Assembly: GCA_003552565.1 (NCBI GenBank)
Contig: PUNB01000174.1
Location: forward strand, 1 to 14,078
Direction: 5' to 3'
Origin: Lentisphaerota bacterium
GTDB taxonomy: Bacteria; Verrucomicrobiota; Lentisphaeria; Oligosphaerales; PUNB01
DNA length: 14,078 nucleotides
Below the pieces are notes generated by a model. It was not told the DNA's origin. It did no database searches and saw only the letters and a program-made list of their open reading frames with translations. Shown piece after piece: positions 6,643 through 14,078 of the stretch. How positions within the stretch are numbered: position 1 is the first letter of the stretch; every line of letters begins with the position of its first letter. The translations under genes and the position numbers were made by a program.

Positions 6643-9264
6643 TCATTCCTTTTCGCCAGCGTTTTCGCCGGTTTCGCCTTCTTCGCCAGTATCAGACGGC
6701 TCTCCACCCGGATCTTTTACGGGCACCTCAGCTTCTTCCGAAGGGTTTTCCTCATCCCCAGCCATCTCTTTTTCGGGCGGCTGCTGGACCAGAGAAACAC
6801 AGCTTAATCTGTCGCCTTCGCGCAGCCGCATTACCCTGACCCCCCTGGAATTGCGTCCGATAGCGCGAATACTGTCGGTACCGATACGCACCATCTGGCC
6901 GTTAACGGAAGTCATAATGATTTCATCCCCCTCCTTCACTTCCAGTGCCGCCACGACTCTATCATCCGTTTCAAGTTTAATGCTGGTGACCCCCTTGCCG
7001 CCTCTCCGGGTCAGCCTGTAGCCGCCGCCGATGGCTTTATCCTGTTCAGCGATGCCGGTACCAATGCAGCTGCGTTTACCCATGCCTTTTTCGGTAACCA
7101 CCAGCAACTCGGCTCCGGGATCCACCACGGTCATGGAAACCACCCCGTCACGGATCCCCCCCTGGCCGTCGCGCAAATTCATCCCTCTCACTCCGCGCGT
7201 AGCACGCCCCATCTCCCGCACATCACTTTCTTTGAAGCGGCAGGCCATGCCGAAACGGGAAGACAAAAGAATTTCCTGACAGCCGTCGGTAAGCCGAGCG
7301 TCGATAAGCTGGTCATCCTCATCCAGATTTATCGACCGTATGGCTTTGCGACGCATATTGCGGAATTGTCGAAGGGCGGTTTTCTTGACCGTGCCGTTGG
7401 CCGTGGCCATGACAATGTAACGTCCTTCCACATCCACCTTGTCGACAGCGATCATGGCCTGAATAAATTCATCTTTTCCGAGTTCAAGCAGGTTGACCAG
7501 GGCCTTTCCTTTGCCGGTCCGGCCGCTCTCGGGGATTTCATAACCCTTGAGCCAGTGCATCTGCCCGTAACTGGTGAAGAAGAGAATATAATCGTGGGAA
7601 GAAGCGGTCAACAGCAGTCTTACATAATCTTCCTCCTTGGTCTGCATGCCCATGACTCCTATGCCGCCGCGATTCTGGGTGCGATAGGTTTCCGTCGGCA
7701 CCCGGTTGATATAACCTTCTTTGGAGAGTGTGTAAACACACATGGTTCTGGGAATCAGCTCTTCACTGTTGATTTCCCTTTCACTCGGCATAATCCGGGT
7801 CAAACGCGGCGTGGCATAGCGTTCACGCACCTCCAGCAGTTCATCGCGCACCACGTCCATACGCATCCGGCGATCAGAGAGCAGCCGTTTCAGATAATCA
7901 ATATGCTTCAGCAGTTCATCGTATTCAGTCTGCAGTGTTTCCATGGCCAGACCGGTCAGCTGATGCAGGCGCATCTCCAGGATAGCGGAAGTCTGTCTCT
8001 CGCTCAGCTCGAACCTCTGCCGCAGAGTGATGCCGGCTTCCTCCCGAGTTCGGGACTGGCGGATGATCCGTACCACTTCATCAATATTATCGACCGCGAT
8101 CAGCAGCCCCTCCAGGATATGGGCTCGATCTTCGGCCTTGTTCAGATCGAAACGGGCTCGACGCGTGATCACTTCCAGCCGATGATCGACATAACGCTGC
8201 AGCAGCTGCCGCAGGTTGATGGTTTTCGGGCGGTTGCGATCGACCACTAGAAACTGGGCGCCGAAAGAGACTTCCAGCGCCGTGTGTTTGTACAGCTGGT
8301 TGAGAATGATATTGGCCATGGCGTTGCGCTTGACATCGATCACCACCCGAATACCAGTACGGCTGCTGGACTCGTCGTTTACCCCGGAAATACCGGAGAT
8401 CTTCTTTTCCGCCACCAACTGGGCAATCGACTTCACCAGCCGTTCTTTGTTGACCGTATAAGGTATTTCCGTGATAATGATACGCTCACGCTCGTTCTTT
8501 TCCTCGATCTGCGCGGTTCCGCGAATCTTAAAAACGCCGTGGCCGGTTTCATAAAGCTGCCGCAGCGGCTCCATCCCCATAATCGAAGCGCCGGTTGGAA
8601 GGTCCGGACCGGGCAAGTGCTCCATTAATTCCCTGCAGGTTATCATCGGGTTGCCGATCACCGCCACAGTGGCATCAATGACCTCTCCCAGGTTGTGCGG
8701 AGGAATATTGGTGGCCATGCCCACGCCGATGCCGGTGCCGCCGTTGACCAGAAGATTGGGAAAACGCGCCGGCAGCACTTCCGGCTCAGTATTGGCCTCA
8801 TCGAAAGTCGGACGCATATCGACGGTACCCTTGTCCATATCCGCCAGCAGTTCCTCCGCCAGCCTTTCCATCCGGCACTCCGTGTATCGGTATGCCGCCG
8901 GAGCGTCACCGTCAATACTGCCGAAATTACCTTGGCCGTCAATGAGAGGATGACGCATAGAAAAATCCTGCGCCATACGCACAAGGGTGTCATAAACCGC
9001 CTGATCGCCGTGCGGATGGTAGTTACCAATGACTTCACCGACAACCTTAGCACACTTTGTGTAAGCATGCCCTTTAGTCAGCCCCAACTGCTTCATAGCG
9101 TAGAGTATACGCCGATTGCCGGGTTTCAGGCCGTCGCGCACATCCGGAATCGCCCGACCGACATTGACGCTCAAGGAATACTGCAGGTAAGCGCTGTGCA
9201 GCAGATCCTCTATACCCGCGGGCAAATCCCGTCGCTGACCACTGGTTTTTTCATCCATAATCAT
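6643..9264 (-). CDS. gyrA: DNA gyrase subunit A
   Basis: Breakage-reunion subunit of gyrase, which introduces negative supercoils using ATP hydrolysis by GyrB. Visible: VRDGLKPGNRRILYAM (42-57); the quinolone-resistance region with HPHGDQAVYD (83-92); the catalytic tyrosine Tyr127 in AAYRYTECR; and a C-terminal pinwheel domain with the GyrA box as TRRGGKG (752-758) in place of QRRGGKG. The presence of the box supports gyrase over topoisomerase IV. Residue Gln88 stands where E. coli has Ser83; Asp92 matches Asp87. At 873 residues it ends in an acidic tail (827-873). The start is ATG at 9264; ATG at 9258 (two codons in) is an alternative, and neither has a strong Shine-Dalgarno. It lies downstream of gyrB across a 217-bp spacer with element A. 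Confidence 0.97.
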   Translation of the reverse strand: MIMDEKTSGQRRDLPAGIEDLLHSAYLQYSLSVNVGRAIPDVRDGLKPGNRRILYAMKQLGLTKGHAYTKCAKVVGEVIGNYHPHGDQAVYDTLVRMAQDFSMRHPLIDGQGNFGSIDGDAPAAYRYTECRMERLAEELLADMDKGTVDMRPTFDEANTEPEVLPARFPNLLVNGGTGIGVGMATNIPPHNLGEVIDATVAVIGNPMITCRELMEHLPGPDLPTGASIMGMEPLRQLYETGHGVFKIRGTAQIEEKNERERIIITEIPYTVNKERLVKSIAQLVAEKKISGISGVNDESSSRTGIRVVIDVKRNAMANIILNQLYKHTALEVSFGAQFLVVDRNRPKTINLRQLLQRYVDHRLEVITRRARFDLNKAEDRAHILEGLLIAVDNIDEVVRIIRQSRTREEAGITLRQRFELSERQTSAILEMRLHQLTGLAMETLQTEYDELLKHIDYLKRLLSDRRMRMDVVRDELLEVRERYATPRLTRIMPSEREINSEELIPRTMCVYTLSKEGYINRVPTETYRTQNRGGIGVMGMQTKEEDYVRLLLTASSHDYILFFTSYGQMHWLKGYEIPESGRTGKGKALVNLLELGKDEFIQAMIAVDKVDVEGRYIVMATANGTVKKTALRQFRNMRRKAIRSINLDEDDQLIDARLTDGCQEILLSSRFGMACRFKESDVREMGRATRGVRGMNLRDGQGGIRDGVVSMTVVDPGAELLVVTEKGMGKRSCIGTGIAEQDKAIGGGYRLTRRGGKGVTSIKLETDDRVVAALEVKEGDEIIMTSVNGQMVRIGTDSIRAIGRNSRGVRVMRLREGDRLSCVSLVQQPPEKEMAGDEENPSEEAEVPVKDPGGEPSDTGEEGETGENAGEKE

Positions 9265-9385
9265 TACCGCTTGTTTTTTATATTTTCATCAAAGGTTTTC
9301 ATGCCCCTGCCGGGCTTGTCCCGGGAGGGCAACAGAGTGCTTGTTTCGGATGAGATTTCGCTTTTTGTCGGTTAAGCGGATTGGT

Positions 9386-9456
9386 TAAGCTGCTATACCA
9401 AAGCGAGACTAGGTTTTATTATTCGTGCGTGTATAGACCATAAAACCCTTTTCGCA
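9386..9456. repeat. Dispersed element A, copy 2 (uninterrupted)
   Basis: A 71-bp element in the gyrB-gyrA spacer. It contains nested inverted repeats: GCGA/TCGC outside and GGTTTTAT (9412-9419) with ATAAAACC (9440-9447) inside, around a conserved CGTGCGTGTATAGACC loop. It matches the two pieces at 1974-1993 and 2097-2150. Copy 1 breaks the inner stem by one inserted base. Confidence 0.8.
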
Positions 9457-9462
9457 TAACCT

Positions 9463-9485
9463 CTAGCCTGAATAATTCAGGCTAG
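9463..9485. other. Perfect 10-bp hairpin overlapping gyrB stop codon
   Basis: CTAGCCTGAA (9463-9472) and TTCAGGCTAG (9476-9485) form a perfect stem with a three-base loop, and the gyrB TAG stop (9482-9484) is inside it. No T-run follows on the minus strand, so it may stabilise or process the gyrB-gyrA transcript instead of ending it. Confidence 0.6.
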
Positions 9486-12139
9486 ATATCCAGATCCGTA
9501 ACAGTTGCCGCGTAATTCTCAATATACTGCCGGCGCGGTTCGACCACATCTCCCATTAAAAGAGAAAACATACGTTCCGCGGCGTAAGCGTCTTCCATGG
9601 TCACGCACATCATCCGCCGGGTTTCCGGGTTCATGGTGGTTTCCCAGAGCTGATCCGGGTTCATCTCCCCAAGACCTTTGTAACGCTGTATCTGCAGCCC
9701 CTGGCGGCCGATACGTTTGATTTCATCATACATATTCATCAGATTTTCAACCGGCCGGGAAGTGTCTTTATGCTTAACCCTAGCCAATTCTTCATCGCCG
9801 TCGGCGTATACCTGAGAAACACTGAAACCGATGGGCTGCAACCGCTCCTCCAGTTCCTTCAGAGCTTTGGCTTCATAAATCGGCACCACTTCAATCGCCG
9901 GATGACTGGTGGCGAAAGCTTCCCGGCTGTCCCCCTGTTCACCGGTGCTGCCTTCCGCCTCTGACTCGGTCGGTGTTTCGTCCTCTTCAGGCTCTTCATT
10001 CCCCTTTTCCCGCTCGTTATCCTGCGTGGACGGAGGAGGCTCATTCTTTTTAACTTCCGGCATCGGCTCCAGGGGCGGCCCGAGCCGTTCCTCGGCAGCC
10101 TCCACCGCCGCCGCCTGCTCGTCATCATTGTAAACGTATTGCTCCGTTATACGTCCATCCATTTCGCGCACGGACACCCGGGCCAACGGCAGCTCCCCGG
10201 TCTGCGGATGCTTATGTCGCAGATATTCCGAGGGAGAGATGCCGTGGCGCTCGAGGGCGGCTCCGATACGAGTGGTTTCCCGGACAACCTCCATGATTTC
10301 ACGCAGCGTCCGCGGAGTTATTTGCTCTCCCGCCGATGTTTCCACTTCAATATCTTCCAGAGCCATATCTAAAAGCAGTTTATCCAGCTCCTCGTCGCTT
10401 TCCACATACTGCGATTTCTTGCGCCGGGTAACCCGGTACAGAGGCGGCATGGCGATGTACACGTAACCCATTTCAATCAGCGGCTTCATCTGTCGAAAAA
10501 ACAGAGTCAGCAGCAGTGTGCGAATATGAGAACCGTCAACATCCGCGTCAGTCATAATAATCAAGCGATGATAGCGGACTTTGGCAGCGTCAAACTCTTC
10601 CGAGCCGATACCGCAGCCGACAGCCGTGATCAACGCCTGTATTTCATTATTGTTGAGCAGCTTATCCAGGCGGGCTTTTTCGACGTTCAGCAGTTTGCCG
10701 CGCAAAGGCAGGATGGCCTGAAAACCGCTGTCCCGTCCCTGCTTGGCGGAACCGCCGGCGGAATCACCCTCGACAATATATAATTCCGAGCGCGACGGGT
10801 CGCGTTCGGAACAATCGGCCAGTTTCCCAGGCAAGGCCGAGCCATCCAGAGCGGTTTTTCGACGCGCCAGTTCGCGGGCTTTTCGCGCCGCTTCCCGAGC
10901 TCGGGAAGCGGAGAGCGCCTTGTCGATTATCTGACGCGCCTCCTGCGGGTGTTCTTCCAGGTAAACACTGAGGCCGTCATTGACAATTGACTCAACGATC
11001 CCCCGGACGTTACTGTTGCCCAGCTTGGTTTTGGTCTGTCCTTCAAATTGAGGGTCGGAGACTTTCACACTGATAATCGCCGTCAGTCCCTCCCGGGCAT
11101 CGGTGCCGGTAACACCGGCTTCGTTGCGGTAAGAAGGAATGTTTCGTATATAAGTGTTCAGGGTTCGCGTCAGAGCCGCTTGAAAGCCGGAAAGATGCGT
11201 CCCCCCTTCAACCGTGTTGATATTATTGGCGTAGCTGAAGATATTATCGCTGAAACCGTCGTTGTACTGCATGGCCACTTCCAGGGTCACATCTTCCCGC
11301 TCAGTCGAGAAATACACCACTTCGCACAAGGGATGTTTTTCCTGGTTAAGATGGCTGACAAACTGTTTTATGCCCCCTTCGTAGCGGAAAACTTCCCGAC
11401 GTTCGCCTTCAGCACTGCGTTCATCACACAAACGCACTTCCAGGCCGGCGTTGAGGAAAGCCAGTTCCCGCAGCCTCTTGGCCAATATATCCCAATTGAA
11501 CTCGGTGGTCTCAAAAATTTTGGCATCCGGCTTGAAAGATATGGTGCTTCCGGAGCTGCCCGCTTTATGCAGAGCTTTTAAGGGCGAGACGGTTCTGCCC
11601 TCTTCAAAACGCATGTGGTGAACCTGCCCGTCACGGCGCACCTCGACCTCCAGCCATTCACTCAAAGCGTTTACGCAGGACACCCCGACCCCATGCAGTC
11701 CACCGGAAACTTTATAGGAATCATGATCGAATTTACCGCCGGCGTGCAGCACCGTCAACACCACCTCAACCGCCGGCTTGCCTTCCGCCTCATGCATGTC
11801 CACCGGAATACCGCGTCCATTATCCCTGACGGTTATACTGTTGTCAGCGTGAATGGTCACCGAGATACGGTCGCAATGCCCGGCCAATGCCTCGTCGACA
11901 CTGTTATCCACCACCTCGTAAACCAGATGATGCAGCCCCCGCTCACTGGTGTCGCCGATGTACATACTGGGCCGTTGGCGCACCGCCGCCAACCCTTCCA
12001 GTACGGTGATTTTGCCGGCGTTATAATCTTCCGCAGCGGCAAGCACCGCCGATGGTCCGGCTTCTTCAATCTCAGGTTCCGGATGTTCGACCGGAGAATC
12101 GGTGTTTTCCGCCGCTTGTTTATCTTTATCCATATCCAT
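9482..12139 (-). CDS. gyrB: DNA gyrase subunit B
   Basis: ATPase subunit of gyrase. Numbered from ATG at 12139: GHKL ATPase motifs EVVDNSVDEA (Glu75 base, Asn79), DNGRGIPV (Asp106) and the ATP lid GGLHGVG (146-152); the Toprim domain with EGDSAGGSA (Glu457) and DADVDG (Asp531, Asp533, Asp535); QRYKGLGEMNPDQLWETTM; and the usual end MGDVVEPRRQYIE. The 885-residue length reflects a Gram-negative-type insertion inside the Toprim region plus a proline- and glutamate-rich stretch (about 696-740) and an acidic N-terminal extension of about 40 residues. ATG at 12139 is preferred over the TTG at 12142 because AGGAG sits six bases before it. It is first in the minus-strand run and divergent from the sugar dehydrogenase. 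Confidence 0.97.
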   Translation of the reverse strand: MDMDKDKQAAENTDSPVEHPEPEIEEAGPSAVLAAAEDYNAGKITVLEGLAAVRQRPSMYIGDTSERGLHHLVYEVVDNSVDEALAGHCDRISVTIHADNSITVRDNGRGIPVDMHEAEGKPAVEVVLTVLHAGGKFDHDSYKVSGGLHGVGVSCVNALSEWLEVEVRRDGQVHHMRFEEGRTVSPLKALHKAGSSGSTISFKPDAKIFETTEFNWDILAKRLRELAFLNAGLEVRLCDERSAEGERREVFRYEGGIKQFVSHLNQEKHPLCEVVYFSTEREDVTLEVAMQYNDGFSDNIFSYANNINTVEGGTHLSGFQAALTRTLNTYIRNIPSYRNEAGVTGTDAREGLTAIISVKVSDPQFEGQTKTKLGNSNVRGIVESIVNDGLSVYLEEHPQEARQIIDKALSASRAREAARKARELARRKTALDGSALPGKLADCSERDPSRSELYIVEGDSAGGSAKQGRDSGFQAILPLRGKLLNVEKARLDKLLNNNEIQALITAVGCGIGSEEFDAAKVRYHRLIIMTDADVDGSHIRTLLLTLFFRQMKPLIEMGYVYIAMPPLYRVTRRKKSQYVESDEELDKLLLDMALEDIEVETSAGEQITPRTLREIMEVVRETTRIGAALERHGISPSEYLRHKHPQTGELPLARVSVREMDGRITEQYVYNDDEQAAAVEAAEERLGPPLEPMPEVKKNEPPPSTQDNEREKGNEEPEEDETPTESEAEGSTGEQGDSREAFATSHPAIEVVPIYEAKALKELEERLQPIGFSVSQVYADGDEELARVKHKDTSRPVENLMNMYDEIKRIGRQGLQIQRYKGLGEMNPDQLWETTMNPETRRMMCVTMEDAYAAERMFSLLMGDVVEPRRQYIENYAATVTDLDI

Positions 12140-12184
12140 CAATCACTCCTGACAAGTAATATTGCTGACGCGGAATTTCAGTTG

Positions 12185-12212
12185 TTGCAAATTCCACACA
12201 CAAAGTTATAAT
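12185..12212 (+). promoter_or_regulatory. Candidate sigma70-type promoter for the dehydrogenase gene
   Basis: TTGCAA (12185-12190), a 16-base spacer, then a consensus TATAAT (12207-12212). This implies a leader of roughly 140 bases before the ATG at 12363. Its -10 overlaps the -10 of the opposing gyrB promoter candidate. Confidence 0.45.
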
Positions 12213-12237
12213 AAAGCATGTTGTCCTTTATTTTCAA
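12208..12237 (-). promoter_or_regulatory. Candidate sigma70-type promoter for gyrB
   Basis: On the minus strand TTGAAA (12237-12232), an 18-base spacer, then TATTAT (12213-12208), placing the start about 60 bases before the gyrB ATG. This is the only credible promoter seen for the gyrB-gyrA run. Confidence 0.45.
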
Positions 12238-12362
12238 GTGTCCAGGCGTAATAAAACATGGCCATTTGCCCATGAGCGCCTTTTTTCTTTTCTCTAAAGC
12301 CAAAATCATTCTTTCCGCGGGCAACCTCGGACAAAAACCAATCCGGCCTTAAAAAGGAGTTA

Positions 12363-13688
12363 ATGAAGCTAATGCACAAAGAACTGCTGGAGAAAATCAC
12401 CACCCGCAAGGCGGCGGTCGGGATCGTCGGTCTCGGCTACGTGGGGCTGCCTTTGGTCATAGAATTCGCCGCTTCCGGTTTTCCCGTTCTGGGGCTGGAT
12501 GTCGATCAACAGAAGATTGATTCAGTGAAGGCCGGCAAGTCTTATATTCGACACATAAGCGAAGATCTTCTGCGTAAATATTTTGTAGAACTCGGCACGG
12601 CTGACGCCACGGCTGATTTTTCCCGCGCCTCCGAGTGTTCGGCGGTGATCATCTGCGTTCCCACTCCCCTGACCCGTCATCGGGATCCTGACCTCAGTTA
12701 TATCGAAAAAACCGCCTCCATGATCGGCCGGCACCTGCGACCGGGGCAATTGATCACGCTGGAATCAACCACTTACCCCGGCACCACCGAGGATGTTATG
12801 ATTCCGATCCTGGAGAAGGAATCCGGACTCAAGGCGGGCAATGACTTTTTTGTCGCCTACTCTCCCGAGCGCGAGGATCCGAACAACCAGGATTTCACCA
12901 CTCGCACCATCCCGAAAGTCGTTGGCGGCCTGAACCCGGATTCACTGCAGGCGGCGGAAGCGCTTTACAGCTGCGTCATCGATCAGACTGTGCCGGTATC
13001 CTCGTGCCGCGCGGCCGAGGCCACGAAACTGATGGAAAACATATTTCGCAGTATCAATATCGCTTTGGTGAATGAACTGAAAGTTGTATTCAACGAGATG
13101 TCCATTGACATCTGGGAGGTGGTTAAGGCCGCCAGCACCAAGCCTTTCGGCTATATGCCCTTTTACCCAGGACCCGGCTTAGGTGGACACTGCATTCCGA
13201 TAGACCCCTTTTACCTCACTTGGAAAGCCCGGGAGTACGGCATTCCCACAAAGTTCATAGAACTGGCGGGAGAAATCAACACCTCCATGCCTGATTATGT
13301 CATTCATCGCGCTATGCTGGCCCTGAACCGCGTCGGCAAACCCCTGAAGGGCAGTCGAATACTGCTTATCGGCCTGGCCTATAAGAAAAATGTTGATGAT
13401 CAGCGGGAAAGTCCCAGTTACGTACTCTGGAAAAAACTCCTGGCCCACGGCGCTGCGGTGGATTATTATGATCCTTACTGTCCCGTGGTCCATCCCTCTC
13501 GTGAACATCCGGAACTGGCCGGCAATCACAGCCGCGAATGGGAGGATATAAGCGCGGACAATTATGACGCGGGATTGATCGCCACCGCCCATGACGGGGT
13601 GGATCATGACGCTCTGACCGAAATCCTGCCAGTGATCATCGACACGCGCAACGCCTGTAAACCTAGAGACAATGTCGTCAAAGCTTGA
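12363..13688 (+). CDS. wbpA: UDP-N-acetylglucosamine 6-dehydrogenase, WbpA type
   Basis: Two-step NAD-dependent oxidation of a UDP-sugar C6 alcohol to the uronic acid, probably UDP-GlcNAc to UDP-GlcNAcA, for O-antigen or capsule. The Rossmann start is VGIVGLGYVGLPL (GLGYVG at 23-28). ESTTYPGTTED and SPEREDPNNQDFTTRTIPK follow, then EATKLMEN with Lys222, and the catalytic-cysteine motif GPGLGGHCIPIDP with Cys277. The C-terminal domain has LIGLAYKKNVDDQRESPS. The 441-residue length is normal. These phrases match the WbpA group of UDP-GlcNAc dehydrogenases better than UDP-glucose dehydrogenases, but substrate is inferred. AAGGAG lies only three bases before ATG 12363; ATG 12372 is an alternative 12 bases from it. 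It stands alone on this strand, with no other polysaccharide gene in the window. Confidence 0.92.
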   Translation: MKLMHKELLEKITTRKAAVGIVGLGYVGLPLVIEFAASGFPVLGLDVDQQKIDSVKAGKSYIRHISEDLLRKYFVELGTADATADFSRASECSAVIICVPTPLTRHRDPDLSYIEKTASMIGRHLRPGQLITLESTTYPGTTEDVMIPILEKESGLKAGNDFFVAYSPEREDPNNQDFTTRTIPKVVGGLNPDSLQAAEALYSCVIDQTVPVSSCRAAEATKLMENIFRSINIALVNELKVVFNEMSIDIWEVVKAASTKPFGYMPFYPGPGLGGHCIPIDPFYLTWKAREYGIPTKFIELAGEINTSMPDYVIHRAMLALNRVGKPLKGSRILLIGLAYKKNVDDQRESPSYVLWKKLLAHGAAVDYYDPYCPVVHPSREHPELAGNHSREWEDISADNYDAGLIATAHDGVDHDALTEILPVIIDTRNACKPRDNVVKA

Positions 13689-13731
13689 AGAACGGAAAAG
13701 CTAGTAACCTCGAGGCAAAACCATATCTTTT

Positions 13732-13791
13732 TCTCAAAACGAATGGGTTGTTAGTTTTTCTTAGTTTTTGTGGGTAACAGCTTGGTTTCAG
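13732..13791. repeat. Dispersed element B, copy 2
   Basis: A 60-base relative of 4522-4585 in the same orientation on the plus strand, ending GTGGGTAACAGCTTGGTTTC and leading into a heptad array. Here it lies downstream of a gene; copy 1 lies upstream of one. Confidence 0.8.
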
Positions 13792-13798
13792 ACAGGAC

Positions 13799-13833
13799 GG
13801 TTTCAGTGTTCAGGTGTCAGGTTTCAGGAGTCA
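13799..13833. repeat. Five-unit GGTTTCA heptanucleotide array
   Basis: Five consecutive 7-mers all ending TCA (GGTTTCA at 13799 and 13820; the others differ by one to three bases). Bases 13799-13821 are the exact reverse complement of 6569-6591. Confidence 0.75.
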
Positions 13834-13910
13834 TTTTGAATCCACAAGCATCCCATGGGATGGGCTGATTAATCCGCTTCAGGCGGATCGCCCACTGACC
13901 GATAAAGATA

Positions 13911-14060
13911 GTGGTTTAAGCGTAACCAAGTAAGTGTGAGACGAAGGGTGGGGTTAAGAGGATGCTGAAGTGTTTAGAGAGAGGCGTGAAGCCCATGACA
14001 CTTAATCCCGCACTTCATCGAACACTTGAGTCCACTCTTAGTTGGTTACGCTTAAACCAC
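13911..14060. mobile_element. 150-bp MITE-like element with 19-bp perfect terminal inverted repeats
   Basis: GTGGTTTAAGCGTAACCAA at 13911-13929 and its exact reverse complement at 14042-14060. Inner sequence keeps imperfect complementarity (a TTAAG-containing stretch near 13930-13957 with one near 14005-14030) and a central small stem GGC/GCC at about 13983-13992. It is exactly 150 bp with no open frame. No clear target duplication is visible at the ends, and no matching transposase is in the window. It could instead be a long structured RNA hairpin. Confidence 0.55.
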
Positions 14061-14078
14061 CTGCTTCGGGTACGAAAT

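Larger units (their letters stand above)
13689..14078. other. 390-bp non-coding right end
   Basis: No gene is supported. It holds element B copy 2, a five-unit heptad array, the 14-base palindrome CATCCCATGGGATG (13849-13862), a hairpin ATCCGC/GCGGAT (13872-13888), and the 150-bp terminal-inverted-repeat element. No intrinsic terminator after the dehydrogenase was recognised; only a short AGCTT/AAGCT stem near 13682-13702 was seen. Confidence 0.6.

Noticed and set aside
6390..6707. 105-codon minus-strand open frame overlapping the gyrA 3' end
   Set aside because: Uses a different frame of the gyrA tail and then repeat DNA; no family resemblance.
7366..8250. 294-codon plus-strand open frame antisense to gyrA
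   Set aside because: Long but a complement of a strongly conserved gyrA coding region; no independent protein features.
13911..14060. Integron attC site
   Set aside because: The ends lack the GTTRRRY/RYYYAAC core sites and no integrase is present.

Overview
The window is bacterial chromosome and holds eight protein-coding genes plus unusually ornate spacer DNA. Seven genes lie on the minus strand and one on the plus strand. The organism is probably in the PVC superphylum (Lentisphaerota, Kiritimatiellota or relatives). This rests on a formylglycine sulfatase beside housekeeping genes, a GyrA with a non-enteric resistance-region residue, and long spacers full of short hairpins. No rRNA gene is present, so this placement is inference only.

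Reading in the direction of transcription from about 12140 down to 1, the order is gyrB, gyrA, tig, clpP, clpX, hisE, a sulfatase and hisG. hisG is cut by the window edge. gyrB and gyrA encode both subunits of DNA gyrase. tig, clpP and clpX encode the ribosome-associated chaperone and the ClpXP protease in the classic tig-clpP-clpX order; clpP and clpX touch (TAAATG). hisE follows clpX by 36 bases. hisE and hisG are steps 2 and 1 of histidine synthesis, but they are not in a compact his operon and are separated by the sulfatase. On the plus strand, divergent from gyrB, sits a WbpA-type UDP-GlcNAc 6-dehydrogenase, which makes a uronic-acid sugar nucleotide for surface polysaccharide. The gyrB/dehydrogenase spacer has candidate promoters facing both ways with overlapping -10 hexamers.

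The genes look ordinary and intact; the unusual material is between them. The spacers contain at least five families of repeated or structured DNA: (1) degenerate heptanucleotide arrays (GGTTTCA/TGAAACC-like and TTGAATT-like) in five places; (2) a roughly 70-bp element intact between gyrB and gyrA but split by a 103-bp multi-hairpin segment between hisE and the sulfatase; (3) a roughly 60-bp element before clpP and again after the dehydrogenase, each copy running into heptads; (4) a GC-rich palindromic element present twice upstream of tig; (5) a 150-bp MITE-like element with 19-bp perfect terminal inverted repeats at the right end. No transposase, CRISPR array, tRNA or rRNA was seen. No new multi-gene defence or metabolic system is evident; the candidate novelty is the family of non-coding repeats.
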